The notes: generated from the letters alone by a model not told the origin. A stretch of 64,000 nucleotides of DNA from Parahalioglobus pacificus (GCF_014652275.1 NZ_BMYM01000001.1:1550001-1614000); one strand, 5' to 3'. Shown: positions 52,271 to 62,031, numbered from the stretch's first letter. A program made the numbers and translations.

Positions 52271-53158
52271 ATGCAACCCGATCCGGAAGATCGTTACACC
52301 GAGGCCGAGCCGGCCAATAGCCGCTCAGCCCTGCCCCTGATCATCGGCGGCATACTCCTGGTGATCGGCGTTGCTGTGTGGTTTATCTTTAGCGGAGAAG
52401 AGTCCGAACCCGCGCCTCCGCCTCCTGCACCGGAAAAACCCGCGGTGGAAGTGCAGGAACCGGAACCGGAGCTGCCGCCGGCACCGGATATACCCGAACC
52501 GGAACCCACCCTGCCGGAAGAGCCCAACAAACCTGTAGCGCCGGTACCCGAGCCTGAGCCTGCACTGACGCTGGAAGACAGTGACGACGTGGTTCGGGAC
52601 ATGCTGGCCCCGACCAATCCCTCTGACATCGTGAGCAGCGCACTGCTGAATGAGAACCTGCTTGAGCGCAGTGCCGCCCTTGTCGATGGCTTCAGTCGCG
52701 GTGCCGTGCTGACCAAGGTACTACCGCTGCCGGAGCCTGCCGGCGATTTCGCGATCATTGAACAGAACGGTGTCGCCGTTATCGACCCCGCATCCTACAG
52801 CCGCTACGACAAGTACGCAGACGCGGTTGCGTCTATTGACCCGGACCTGCTCGCCAACAGCTTTCATCGCTTCCGCCCGCTGCTGGAACAAGCCTACGCC
52901 GGCCTCGGCTACGACCCAGAGGACTTCGATAACGCACTGATTCGCTCACTGGACCGCGTGCTTGATACACCCACCATCGACGCGCCCCTGCCGGTCGTTA
53001 AATACGAAGCTATCTACCAGTACGCTGACCCCGAACTGGAGCAGCGGCCCGATCTGCAGAAACAGTTGTTGCGAATGGGGCCGGAGAATCTGGAAACCAT
53101 CAAGTCACAGGCCGCCGCACTGCGTCGCGCCTTATTGAGCCCACCGCCTGCCATGTAG
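52271..53158 (+). CDS. DUF3014 membrane-anchored protein
   Basis: 295 residues from the ATG at 52271 (AGGAGAG upstream). A membrane helix at about 22-41 follows a short polar end. Then comes a Pro/Glu-rich linker (about 45-100) of repeated E-P-E-P and P-A-P units that would span the periplasm, and a helical domain (about 105-295) with D-V-V-R-D-M-L and R-Y-D-K-Y-A-D-A-V-A. This is the DUF3014 arrangement; the function is unknown. Confidence 0.85.
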   Translation: MQPDPEDRYTEAEPANSRSALPLIIGGILLVIGVAVWFIFSGEESEPAPPPPAPEKPAVEVQEPEPELPPAPDIPEPEPTLPEEPNKPVAPVPEPEPALTLEDSDDVVRDMLAPTNPSDIVSSALLNENLLERSAALVDGFSRGAVLTKVLPLPEPAGDFAIIEQNGVAVIDPASYSRYDKYADAVASIDPDLLANSFHRFRPLLEQAYAGLGYDPEDFDNALIRSLDRVLDTPTIDAPLPVVKYEAIYQYADPELEQRPDLQKQLLRMGPENLETIKSQAAALRRALLSPPPAM

Positions 53159-53223
53159 GCATTGTTTACTGCGGCCTGACTGGGGGCGCCGATGACAAAT
53201 CGGCGCGCCATAAGATGACGGGG

Positions 53224-54516
53224 TCAGCTACGGCTGCGCGACAAGTAACGCACAGGCAAACCCAAGAGCAGCAGCCCGAGGCCGTATAAGGCCACATCCC
53301 AGCCGCTACCTGCGATCGCAAACAGCGAGAAGAGAAGCGCAATTAGCGCCACCACCGTTGCGGGCCCCTCAGTGGCCTCAATCTCCCCTGTGCCTGGCGC
53401 TCGCCGAAGCGCAATTGCGGCAAGCGCTGACACAGCATAGGGCAGCAAGGTCGCAAGGGTCGACACCAGAATCAGTAACTCAAAGGCCGCCACCAGCCCC
53501 CGGGTATAGTTCATACCAATGAGCACAGTTGCCAACAGACTGGAGACGATCAGCCCGCTTGCGGGAACACCGCTTATGTTCAGCGGTTCAAACACTGTGG
53601 GAAACAGATCATCCTTTGCAATTGCGCGGGACAGTTGCGCGGTTGCCAATACATTGCCGTTAAGTGCACCCGCTATCGAGACCAGCGCGCCCGCCGATAC
53701 CAGTGCAGCGCCCGAGGCGCCCACCAGTACGCTGGCGGCATCGGCAAAGGGATAGGTGCTTGCCGCCAGAACATCCGCTGGCACCAACGCCATGGCGCCC
53801 GAGGTTGCTAATACGTACACCACCGTGGCGCTCAGAGCGCCCACGATCAATGCACGAGGAATGGTTTTACGAGGCTCGATCACATCGTCCGCGGGGATGG
53901 TGACGTTTTCGATACCCACGTAGGCCCACATGGTAATCATCACCAGGGTGGCAATCATCGCAGGCATAGAGAGTTGTTCTGGATTGCGGGCTTCAACGGC
54001 TGTGATATCACCGATCAGGAATCCACCCAGAGCAACCAGAAGTAACGGCAAGAGCTTTACAATTGTGGTTGCCAGCTGTACCACACCCACGTCACGGACG
54101 CCCCGCAGATTGACCAGCGTGATTAGCCAGATGATCGACACCGCTGTCAGGCCTGACAGTAACGGGTTATCGGACAGAGGCTGAATGAAAAACGCCAGGT
54201 AACCGGTGAAAGCGACAGCGCCCGCAGAGGTCGCCGTCACATAGGAAACCCAATGCCCCCAACCCACCAGATAACCCGTGGTATCACCAAACGCGGCGCG
54301 CGAATAGGCATAGGGTCCACCCAGGCGTGGCATCATTCGAGCCAAGCCGCCCAGGGTAAAGGCAATGAATAAAGTGCCCAGCCCAGCACACAGCCAGCCC
54401 AGAAGACTGTATGTGCCATACGGTGCAAGCAGCGCTGGCAACAGGAAAACACCGTTGCCGATCATGCTGCCAACCACCAGCGCCCAGCAGCGCCAAAATC
54501 CCAGCGTCTTCGTCAT
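53224..54516 (-). CDS. APC-family amino acid permease
   Basis: 430 residues from the ATG at 54514-54516, with a strong GGGAAGGGG just upstream. The longer frame would add a non-membrane, Cys/His-rich end. About twelve hydrophobic helices. The N-terminal G-S-M-I-G-N-G-V-F-L-L-P is the APC substrate-binding signature in helix 1. It is likely an amino acid or amine importer or exchanger in the inner membrane. It is divergent from the AraC-type regulator of the terpene-like cluster, which may control it as well. Confidence 0.9.
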   Translation of the reverse strand: MTKTLGFWRCWALVVGSMIGNGVFLLPALLAPYGTYSLLGWLCAGLGTLFIAFTLGGLARMMPRLGGPYAYSRAAFGDTTGYLVGWGHWVSYVTATSAGAVAFTGYLAFFIQPLSDNPLLSGLTAVSIIWLITLVNLRGVRDVGVVQLATTIVKLLPLLLVALGGFLIGDITAVEARNPEQLSMPAMIATLVMITMWAYVGIENVTIPADDVIEPRKTIPRALIVGALSATVVYVLATSGAMALVPADVLAASTYPFADAASVLVGASGAALVSAGALVSIAGALNGNVLATAQLSRAIAKDDLFPTVFEPLNISGVPASGLIVSSLLATVLIGMNYTRGLVAAFELLILVSTLATLLPYAVSALAAIALRRAPGTGEIEATEGPATVVALIALLFSLFAIAGSGWDVALYGLGLLLLGLPVRYLSRSRS

Positions 54517-54682
54517 TCCCCTTCCCTGCCCGCAATACCATGTACGCCGGTGAACGTGACAGCCGCGTTCAACGTTGCTCCATTGGAACACAGGCCGGTG
54601 CCCGACAAACACCCCCCTGTGGCATGCCTCAAAGGCGCGCTGGTAGACTCTGTGGCTCGTGATCATCTCCCAGCGCGTCAAC

Positions 54683-55696
54683 ATGCCATTACCCCATCGG
54701 GACCACAGCCTGTATAGCCCTTTTGTGAACGCCGTTATCCAGGCCGGCGACCACCTGAAGGCACCTATGGAGGCGCTGCTTAAACAGTCGAATATCGACA
54801 GGCAACTGCTGCAGAACCTGGAACACCCAACACCTGTGGATGCGGTGCTCGCGCTTTATCGTGGGATCGATGAATCCTGCGCCCAACCGGATATTGGCAT
54901 AACGGTGGGTAGAATTTGCTACATCGATGGCCTGCACCTGCAGCTGTATATGTCGACTCTATGCGAGACGTTCAGAGACTACCTGAATCTGATGCCCAGC
55001 ATGCTTCGCACTACAGGTGATATTGGTGAAGTGAAGATGCAGGCTGACCGCGCATTCCTCAAGCTGGGTTGGCATCCACTGTCAGCGGCAACACGACCGC
55101 AGCGTTACTTGAGTGACACAGTGCTCACGAACTCTGCGGCCATCGTCGATTCCCTGTGTATACACCCGGTTCCCGTGCGCCGCGCCGACTTCACCTATTC
55201 GCGACCCGAAGATCTGGGCCTATTGCACCAGGTGTTCGGGTCCGACCTGCATTTTGAGCAACCCGTGAGTCAGTTGTACTTCGAAAGAGAGAGTCTGTAT
55301 TACCCGCTAACCCATTTGAGCGGCGATGTTGCGGCCTGGCAGTTCCAGCCCCTCACGCATCTTTTCGATGAGAATGAGCCGCCCGACACTTTTCTGCTTG
55401 AACTGCGCCGCACCTTACTGCGCCTACTGCCGCAGGGCGACATCACCATTGATCGCGTCGCCGATGCATTAACCCTGTCACGGCGCACATTGCAGCGCCG
55501 CCTCGCGGAGAGAGACTCGCAGTTCCTGCAGATTTTGCAGTCTGTACGTGCCGAGGTCGCGACACGCTATCTCGCGGATGAACGGCTTAGCATCACCGAT
55601 ATCGCGTTCCTGCTGGGATACAGCGACCAAAGTGCGTTCTCTACTGCCTTCAAGTCCTGGCATGGACGTTCACCCAAGGCTTACCGCCAGCGCTAG
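54683..55696 (+). CDS. AraC-family transcriptional regulator of the Atu-like cluster
   Basis: About 337 residues from the ATG at 54683; a GTG eight codons earlier is an alternative and neither has a strong ribosome site. The N-terminal domain (V-N-A-V-I-Q-A-G-D-H-L) is the arabinose-binding-like type. The C-terminal helix-turn-helix pair contains L-S-R-R-T-L-Q-R-R-L and L-L-G-Y-S-D-Q-S-A-F-S-T-A-F-K-S-W. It lies immediately upstream of, and on the same strand as, the carboxylase cluster (115 bp). It is the likely activator, sensing an acyl-CoA or terpenoid acid. Confidence 0.9.
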   Translation: MPLPHRDHSLYSPFVNAVIQAGDHLKAPMEALLKQSNIDRQLLQNLEHPTPVDAVLALYRGIDESCAQPDIGITVGRICYIDGLHLQLYMSTLCETFRDYLNLMPSMLRTTGDIGEVKMQADRAFLKLGWHPLSAATRPQRYLSDTVLTNSAAIVDSLCIHPVPVRRADFTYSRPEDLGLLHQVFGSDLHFEQPVSQLYFERESLYYPLTHLSGDVAAWQFQPLTHLFDENEPPDTFLLELRRTLLRLLPQGDITIDRVADALTLSRRTLQRRLAERDSQFLQILQSVRAEVATRYLADERLSITDIAFLLGYSDQSAFSTAFKSWHGRSPKAYRQR

Positions 55697-55810
55697 TGGC
55701 ACCAATTCCAATGTTGTCGGCGCACAATATCGGGCAGACCCGTGCCGCCGCCGTAAACTAGACTCGCCTTAAAACGCTATCCCCACCGCGGGCCAGGAAA
55801 GGACCAGACC

Positions 55811-57433
55811 ATGGCGGTTATCGATTCTCAGCTGGATACCCAGTCAGACAGTTATCTCACCAACTTCCGAGTGATGAGCGAGGCCGTGAATGAGATTCGC
55901 GACATCGAACAGCGGGTCATCGACGCAGCGCAGGCAAAAGCCCCGCGTTACATCAAGCGCGGCCTGATTCCGCCGCGCGAGCGTTTGGGCCTGCTACTCG
56001 ATGCCGGCGCCCCCTTCCTCGAATTGTCCACCTTATGCTCTTACAAACAGGCAGAGGACACTGACGGTACGGGCGCGGGCGGCAGCTATATTGCCGGCAT
56101 AGGCTATATATCAGGCGTACGCTGCGTTGTTGCTGTGGACGATTACCTTACCAAAGGTGGCAGCATTGGCCCCTATGGCGGCAAGAAGCGCCAGCGCATG
56201 ATGGATATCGCCATGGAGAACAAACTGCCTATGGTGAACCTCTCGCAGAGTGGCGGCGGCAACCTGAAGCTCGCGGGAGATACCTTTGGTGAGTCCGGCG
56301 CCATGTTTGCCAAGCAATGTCGCCTTTCAGCAATGGGGATTCCGCAAATCACCGTTGTCCATGGCAGCGCCACCGCCGGTGGTGCCTACCAGCCCACACT
56401 GTCCGACTACCTGATCATGGTTCGCCGTCAATCAACCATGTACCTGGCCGGCCCTCCCCTGCTCAAAGCCGCCACCGGAGAGATCGCCACCGATGAGGAA
56501 TTGGGCGGTGCCGAGATGCATAGCGAAGTAGCAGGCACCAACGACTACCTGGCGGAAAATGATGCAGACGGCATTCGTCTCGCGCGAGAGGTCACCCAGA
56601 AACTGGGATGGAAGGCCGACTCCACAGTGCACAGCGGCAGCGATTTCCAACCGCCAATATACCCCCGTGAACAACTGAGGGGCATTGTTCCGGAAGACCC
56701 GAAAACACCCTTCGATATGCGCGAAGTGATCGCAAGGATCGCTGACGCCTCTGAGTTTCTCGAGTTCAAAAGGGAATTCGATCAGGGCACTTTGTGCGGC
56801 CATATCACGCTCGAGGGGCACACCTGCGGTGTGATCGGCAATAACAGCCCCATTACAGCGCGAGGTGCTGCTAAAGCCGCACAGTTTATCCAGCTGTGCG
56901 AGCAGTCAGGCACGCCATTACTGTTCCTGACAAACACCACAGGCTTCTTGGTCGGCACGGAAGCCGAACAAGCTGGCATCATCAAACACGGCGCAAAGTT
57001 CATTCAGGCGGTCACCAACTGCACAGTGCCCAAGATCACCCTGATTGTCAGTGGCTCCTACGGAGCCGGAAATTACGCCATGGCCGGGCGGGGCATGGGC
57101 CCGCGCTTTCTCTTTGCCTGGCCGCGCAGTGTGGTGTCGGTTATGGGGCCGGCACAGGCCGGCAGCGTGATGCGCCAGGTCGCCGAGGCCAAGCTGGCAC
57201 GTTCAGGCGAGGTCACGGACAAGATGCGCGCAAGCGTAGACGCAATGGAAAAAGAAACCGTGGAGGCCATGGAGGCGCGCTCGAATGCGCTGGCCAACAC
57301 AGCCCGCGGCTGGGACGACGGGATTATCGACCCTGCAGACACCCGCGCGGTTGTGGCCTTCGTACTCAGCGTTTGCCGGGAAGGTGATGCCCGCGATGTG
57401 AACACAAATACCTTTGGTGTCGGCCGGCTGTAA
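55811..57433 (+). CDS. Acyl-CoA carboxylase carboxyltransferase subunit (geranyl-CoA carboxylase AtuC-like)
   Basis: 540 residues, the length of MCC/GCC-type beta subunits. Contains the crotonase-fold halves with G-S-A-T-A-G-G-A-Y near 195 and G-S-Y-G-A-G-N-Y-A-M near 415, and the acyl-CoA oxyanion region G-F-L-V-G near 375. It transfers the carboxyl group from carboxybiotin to an alpha,beta-unsaturated branched acyl-CoA. Near residue 160 the sequence D-T-F-G-E-S-G-A-M-F replaces the H-F-G-R-I-F-Y of methylcrotonyl-CoA carboxylases, favouring a different substrate such as geranyl-CoA. The partner biotin subunit starts 29 bp downstream. Confidence 0.88.
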   Translation: MAVIDSQLDTQSDSYLTNFRVMSEAVNEIRDIEQRVIDAAQAKAPRYIKRGLIPPRERLGLLLDAGAPFLELSTLCSYKQAEDTDGTGAGGSYIAGIGYISGVRCVVAVDDYLTKGGSIGPYGGKKRQRMMDIAMENKLPMVNLSQSGGGNLKLAGDTFGESGAMFAKQCRLSAMGIPQITVVHGSATAGGAYQPTLSDYLIMVRRQSTMYLAGPPLLKAATGEIATDEELGGAEMHSEVAGTNDYLAENDADGIRLAREVTQKLGWKADSTVHSGSDFQPPIYPREQLRGIVPEDPKTPFDMREVIARIADASEFLEFKREFDQGTLCGHITLEGHTCGVIGNNSPITARGAAKAAQFIQLCEQSGTPLLFLTNTTGFLVGTEAEQAGIIKHGAKFIQAVTNCTVPKITLIVSGSYGAGNYAMAGRGMGPRFLFAWPRSVVSVMGPAQAGSVMRQVAEAKLARSGEVTDKMRASVDAMEKETVEAMEARSNALANTARGWDDGIIDPADTRAVVAFVLSVCREGDARDVNTNTFGVGRL

Positions 57434-57462
57434 GCCCGCCTGGACTCTTTCGGGAATACCCT

Positions 57463-59445
57463 ATGCCAGCACTACATAAAATTCTGATTGCCAACCGCGG
57501 CGAAATTGCGCGGCGCGTTATCCGGACTGCCCGCGATCTCGGCTACCGCACCGTGGCTGTGTATAGCGACGCAGATGCAGACGCGCTGCATGTTATCGAT
57601 GCAGACGAGGCGGTGCACATCGGCGCGGCGGCTGTGGGCGAGTCCTATCTGCTCGGTGAGCGCATAATAGAAGCGGCGCGCAAGACAGGTGCCGATGCCG
57701 TTCACCCTGGTTATGGATTTCTCTCAGAGAATGCTGACTTTGCCCGTGCCTGTGAACAGGCCGGTCTCACATTTATCGGCCCCAGAGCGGACGCGATTGA
57801 GCTGATGGGCAGCAAGCGCCTGTCTAAGCTTGCGATGATCGAGGCCGGCGTACCCTGTATTCCCGGCTACCAGGACGCCGACCAGTCCGATGAGACGCTT
57901 CTGGAGAAAGCCATAGACATCGGTTTCCCGCTTATGGTGAAGGCCTCAGCAGGCGGTGGTGGCCGAGGTATGCGCTTGGTGCATTCCACTGACGAGCTTC
58001 CCGAGCAACTGCGCACTGCCCGGTCCGAAGCGCTGAGCGCGTTTGGTAGCGATGAACTGATTCTGGAACGAGCCGTGCTGGAGCCACGCCATATTGAGAT
58101 TCAGGTTTTCGCGGATGAACAGGGCAATGTCATTTATTTGGGAGAACGCGACTGCTCCATCCAGCGACGTCACCAGAAAGTTGTAGAAGAGGCACCCTCC
58201 CCTTTTGTAAACCCTGCATTGCGTCAGCGCATGGGTGAGGCCGCCGTACAAGCTGCGAAAGCCTGTGATTATCGTGGGGCGGGTACTGTGGAATTTCTGG
58301 TCGATGAGGACGAGCAGTTTTACTTCCTTGAGATGAATACGCGCTTGCAGGTTGAGCACCCCGTCACCGAGTTGGTGACCGGGCTTGATCTGGTTGCACT
58401 GCAGTTGCGGGTCGCTGAGGGCATGGCACTTCCGCTTTCACAGGACGAGGTGCGTCTCACAGGCCACGCTATAGAGGTGAGACTCTACGCCGAAGACCCG
58501 AGGAAGGCGTTTATGCCGCAGACCGGTGAGGTGCTGGCCTGGTCCTACCCAGAGCGCGACGGTGTTCGAATGGACCACGGTATACTTGCCGGCCAGCAGA
58601 TTAGTCCGTTCTATGATCCCATGTTGGCAAAAGCCATTGGCTATGGCGAGTCCCGAGAGATAGCGATACGCCGACTCGTCAGCGCGCTTGAAGATACCTG
58701 CCTGCTGGGCCTCAACAACAATAAGCGTTTTTTACAGAACGTATTGCGTCACCAGGCATTTGCGGAGGGTCAAGCCACTACCGCGTTCATCGAGGAGCAT
58801 TTCATAAATGATCCCAGCATGGACGATCAGGGCCCAAACCCATTGACGCTGGCTCAGGCGGCCATGTTGTTTATGCACCGTGCGAGTGCAGCCTCTAAGC
58901 CCACGTTTGACTGGCGTAATACCGGAGCAACACGCGCCACCTACCGCCTGTCTCACAATGGTGATGTCACCGATGTCCTGATTAGTCGTGACGCCGCAGG
59001 TTTCAACATAGACGTACTGGAACAACGCCTGATACTCGAGCCCGTACAGGTTCGAAATAACGGCTGCGACTATCTTTATGAGGGCGTTCGCAGGCGTCTA
59101 GATTTTGCATTTGACGATGATTCACTGTTCCTCGACAGTGAACAGGGTCACTTCAATATCACCGACGCCACCTACCAGCCGGCACAAGTCGCAGGCAGCG
59201 CAGGCTCCGGCCAAGTTAAAGCGTCAATGGACGGCGCCGTTGTCTCCGTACTGGTCAGAGAAGGTGACTCGGTGACGGAAGGGCAAACACTGGTGGTACT
59301 GGAGGCGATGAAAATGGAGCACCCACTCAAAGCCGGCATCAACGGAACAGTGACGTCTGTTCAGTGTCAGCCCGGTCAACAGGTGAAAACGCGCCAGCTA
59401 CTGGCAGTAGTGGAAGGCGATGACGCAGAGGGCACTCCGTCATGA
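57463..59445 (+). CDS. Biotin-dependent acyl-CoA carboxylase alpha subunit (geranyl-CoA carboxylase AtuF-like)
   Basis: 660 residues. Order: biotin carboxylase N-domain (I-L-I-A-N-R-G-E-I-A-R-R near residue 6), ATP-grasp with K-A-S-A-G-G-G-G-R-G-M near 165, E-R-D-C-S-I-Q-R-R-H-Q-K, and E-M-N-T-R-L-Q-V-E-H near 290; a BT-like middle region; and the biotin carrier with E-A-M-K-M, the biotinylated Lys at 617. It carboxylates biotin using ATP and bicarbonate for the upstream transferase. Its stop overlaps the AtuA start (ATGA) by 4 bp. Confidence 0.92.
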   Translation: MPALHKILIANRGEIARRVIRTARDLGYRTVAVYSDADADALHVIDADEAVHIGAAAVGESYLLGERIIEAARKTGADAVHPGYGFLSENADFARACEQAGLTFIGPRADAIELMGSKRLSKLAMIEAGVPCIPGYQDADQSDETLLEKAIDIGFPLMVKASAGGGGRGMRLVHSTDELPEQLRTARSEALSAFGSDELILERAVLEPRHIEIQVFADEQGNVIYLGERDCSIQRRHQKVVEEAPSPFVNPALRQRMGEAAVQAAKACDYRGAGTVEFLVDEDEQFYFLEMNTRLQVEHPVTELVTGLDLVALQLRVAEGMALPLSQDEVRLTGHAIEVRLYAEDPRKAFMPQTGEVLAWSYPERDGVRMDHGILAGQQISPFYDPMLAKAIGYGESREIAIRRLVSALEDTCLLGLNNNKRFLQNVLRHQAFAEGQATTAFIEEHFINDPSMDDQGPNPLTLAQAAMLFMHRASAASKPTFDWRNTGATRATYRLSHNGDVTDVLISRDAAGFNIDVLEQRLILEPVQVRNNGCDYLYEGVRRRLDFAFDDDSLFLDSEQGHFNITDATYQPAQVAGSAGSGQVKASMDGAVVSVLVREGDSVTEGQTLVVLEAMKMEHPLKAGINGTVTSVQCQPGQQVKTRQLLAVVEGDDAEGTPS

Positions 59446-61232
59446 CCGATAGCATCCGTATCGCCAACTGCAGTGGTTTCTACGGCGACAAACTTTCCGC
59501 CGCCCGGGAAATGGTCGAGGGAGGCCCCATCGACGTGCTGACCGGCGACTACCTCGCCGAGCTCACGATGGCGATTCTTTATAATCAAAAAATGACCCGC
59601 GATACCGGCGGCTATGTGGGCACCTTCCTCAAACAGGTGAAAGACGTTCTCGCCGACTGCACGGCCAAGGGCATCAAGATTGTCAGCAACGCGGGCGGAT
59701 TGAATCCGGCGTCCATGGCACAGGCCGTACAGGATATCGCGCAGGAACAAGGGCTAGCGGTAAAGGTGGCCTACATCGACGGGGATGACTTGCTACCCCG
59801 CATGGCGGATCTGCAAGCGGGCGGTGAAACCTTTTCCAATATGGATACCGGCGCCTCCCTCGCCGATAGCGCCTACACATTACTCACCGCCAATGCCTAT
59901 CTCGGCGCCTGGGGCATCAAAGAGGCCCTGGACAGAGGTGCCGATGTGGTAATTTGCCCACGCGTTACCGATGCCGCCGTGGTGATCGGACCGGCTGCCT
60001 GGAAGTTTAACTGGCAGCGTGACGACTATGATGCGCTGGCCGGCGCGCTGGCCGCCGGACACATTATCGAATGCGGGCAGCAGGCCACGGGCGGCAACTA
60101 TGCGTTCTTCCAGGAAGTGCCCAGTTTCGAGAACCCCGGCTATCCCATCGCTGAAATAGAAGCTAACGGCAACTTCACTATCACCAAACATCCTGGCACC
60201 GGCGGATTGGTCTCAGTGGGCACGGTCACTGCCCAGTTACTGTATGAGATCGGTGATCCCGCTTACAAAAACCCGGACGTCATTTCCCATTTCGATGCCC
60301 TGACCATGGAACAGGTAGCGGATGACTGCGTTTACGTGAGCGGCTGCAAAGGATCGAGCCCACCGCAACAACATAAAGTGTGTATCAATACCCTGGGAGG
60401 GTTTCGCAATGGGTTTGAGTTGCTACTGACCGGGCTGGATATCGAGGAAAAGGCGCAGGTTATCACTGAGACTTTCTTTGCCAGCATCGGTGGCAAGGAG
60501 CAATTCGACAGTGTTGATAGTGAGTTAATCCGCAGCGACAAGGCAAACCCTGCTCGTAACGAAGAAGCTTTCGCCAGACTCCGTATTGTCGCCAAATCCG
60601 GCGACAAAGACCTCGTAGGACGAATTTTCAGTGCGAAAATGATCGAACTCGCACTGGCAAACATCCCGGGTTTTGGCCCCATGACGCCCATCGGTAACGG
60701 CGCAAGCTTCCTGGCGTACTGGCCCGCGCTCATAGACGGTCGGCATATTACCGAGCAGGTGCACGTCGATGGCGAGCGAATCGACATCACGCCTACAAGT
60801 CAAATGCAGCTAGCGCCTGCAACGGCAACGTTCACATCGCATCCTATCGAAGACTCACCGACGGGTGACACGGTTGAGCTGCCACTGGGCAGACTATTCG
60901 GCACCCGCTCGGGCGATAAGGGCGGCTGCGCCAATCTGGGTGTGTGGGCAAAAGATGCGCAAAGTTATGCCTTCCTGTATCACTACCTCAGTGTCGATCG
61001 TTTGAAATCTCTATTACCCGACACAGCGTCGTTCACAGTGGATCGCTATGAACTACCCAATATCTTGTCGTTGAACTTCTTTATTCACGGCATTCTGGGT
61101 GAGGGCGTGGCATCTTCCAGCCGCACTGACCCACAGGCTAAAACCCTGGGCGAGTACCTGCGCGCCAAATCCATTACTGTGCCCGTGCAAATTGCAAATG
61201 CACTGGTTTCACATGAGGTAAAGCATGACTGA
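59442..61232 (+). CDS. atuA: AtuA-family acyclic terpene utilisation protein (DUF1446)
   Basis: 596 residues, as in Pseudomonas AtuA. The DUF1446 part (about 1-450) begins I-R-I-A-N-C-S-G-F-Y-G-D-K, with G-D-Y-L-A-E-L near 35, V-S-N-A-G-G-L-N-P near 82, and R-G-A-D-V-V-I-C-P-R-V-T-D near 165. The C-terminal AtuA-like domain (about 475-590) has G-T-R-S-G-D-K-G-G-C-A-N-L-G. AtuA is needed for citronellol/geranyl-CoA catabolism but its reaction is not firmly known. It is coupled to the carboxylase upstream (4-bp overlap) and the crotonase downstream (8-bp overlap). Confidence 0.92.
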   Translation: MTDSIRIANCSGFYGDKLSAAREMVEGGPIDVLTGDYLAELTMAILYNQKMTRDTGGYVGTFLKQVKDVLADCTAKGIKIVSNAGGLNPASMAQAVQDIAQEQGLAVKVAYIDGDDLLPRMADLQAGGETFSNMDTGASLADSAYTLLTANAYLGAWGIKEALDRGADVVICPRVTDAAVVIGPAAWKFNWQRDDYDALAGALAAGHIIECGQQATGGNYAFFQEVPSFENPGYPIAEIEANGNFTITKHPGTGGLVSVGTVTAQLLYEIGDPAYKNPDVISHFDALTMEQVADDCVYVSGCKGSSPPQQHKVCINTLGGFRNGFELLLTGLDIEEKAQVITETFFASIGGKEQFDSVDSELIRSDKANPARNEEAFARLRIVAKSGDKDLVGRIFSAKMIELALANIPGFGPMTPIGNGASFLAYWPALIDGRHITEQVHVDGERIDITPTSQMQLAPATATFTSHPIEDSPTGDTVELPLGRLFGTRSGDKGGCANLGVWAKDAQSYAFLYHYLSVDRLKSLLPDTASFTVDRYELPNILSLNFFIHGILGEGVASSSRTDPQAKTLGEYLRAKSITVPVQIANALVSHEVKHD

Positions 61233-62031
61233 AGAGCGTTTATCACTCGAGGGCCTGGTGTTTGAGGCCGTTCAGCTTGAAGAGAAGGACCATGTCCTGA
61301 CCATCCGGCTTAACCGACCTGAGCGCAAAAATGCGATCAATGCCGCTATGTCTGCGGAGATCATCTATGCCCTGGACTATGCCAAACAGGAGCGCAGAAT
61401 ACGGGCCGTAGTTATCGCCGCCAATGGCGACGTGTTTTGTGCCGGCGGCGATCTGTCGATGATGAGCGGCAAAGGCAGCGAGACGACGTCCACCGTGCCC
61501 GTCCGAGGCGGCTCAGACGATATCTCCTTGCGCCTCCGCCACCTGAATAAACCCAGCATCGCCTGTGTGCAAGGAAACCTGTTTGCAGGCGCATTGCTGA
61601 TGCTATGCAATGTCACCCACGCAGTTGCAGCCGATCACGTCAAATTCAGTGCTCCCGAAATTAAACGCGGCATCTGGCCGTTCATGGTCATGGGCGGTTT
61701 GTTTCGCATCATGCCCCAGCGTGGAGCGCTGGACTTCATTATGCGTGGCAACCCCATCGACGCGACCAAGGCGCAGCAGTGGGGGCTAATCAATGAAGCC
61801 GTACCCGCTGACCAGCTAACACAGACAGTGGACGCACTGGCTAGCGAACTGGCCAGCCTGGCACCGGGCTCTATGCAGATGGGTCTTGCAGCCTTCGTTG
61901 AGCAGGACGCCATGGACTTCGATACCGCCCTGCCCTACCTGCGCACCCAAATCGATGCCTGCCTCAAGAGCGCCGATGCCAAAGAGGGCATCAATGCCTT
62001 CCTTGAGAAACGCGAGCCCAAATGGGACTGA
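61225..62031 (+). CDS. Enoyl-CoA hydratase/isomerase family protein (AtuE-like)
   Basis: 268 residues with the crotonase fold: L-N-R-P-E-R-K-N-A-I-N near 30, C-A-G-G-D-L-S-M-M near 72, and A-P-E-I-K-R-G-I-W-P near 148. The second catalytic Glu (P-E-I-K-R-G) is present, but the first, normally in G-G-G-C-E-L, is replaced in F-A-G-A-L-L-M-L. In Atu pathways AtuE hydrates isohexenylglutaconyl-CoA, the carboxylase product, and this position as last gene of the operon fits. The reaction may differ because of the missing Glu. Confidence 0.85.
   Translation: MTEERLSLEGLVFEAVQLEEKDHVLTIRLNRPERKNAINAAMSAEIIYALDYAKQERRIRAVVIAANGDVFCAGGDLSMMSGKGSETTSTVPVRGGSDDISLRLRHLNKPSIACVQGNLFAGALLMLCNVTHAVAADHVKFSAPEIKRGIWPFMVMGGLFRIMPQRGALDFIMRGNPIDATKAQQWGLINEAVPADQLTQTVDALASELASLAPGSMQMGLAAFVEQDAMDFDTALPYLRTQIDACLKSADAKEGINAFLEKREPKWD

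Noticed and set aside
54517-54684. Extended N-terminus for the APC permease
   Set aside because: It adds 56 polar residues before the first helix and covers the divergent promoter region; the strong GGGAAGGGG sits before the ATG at 54516.
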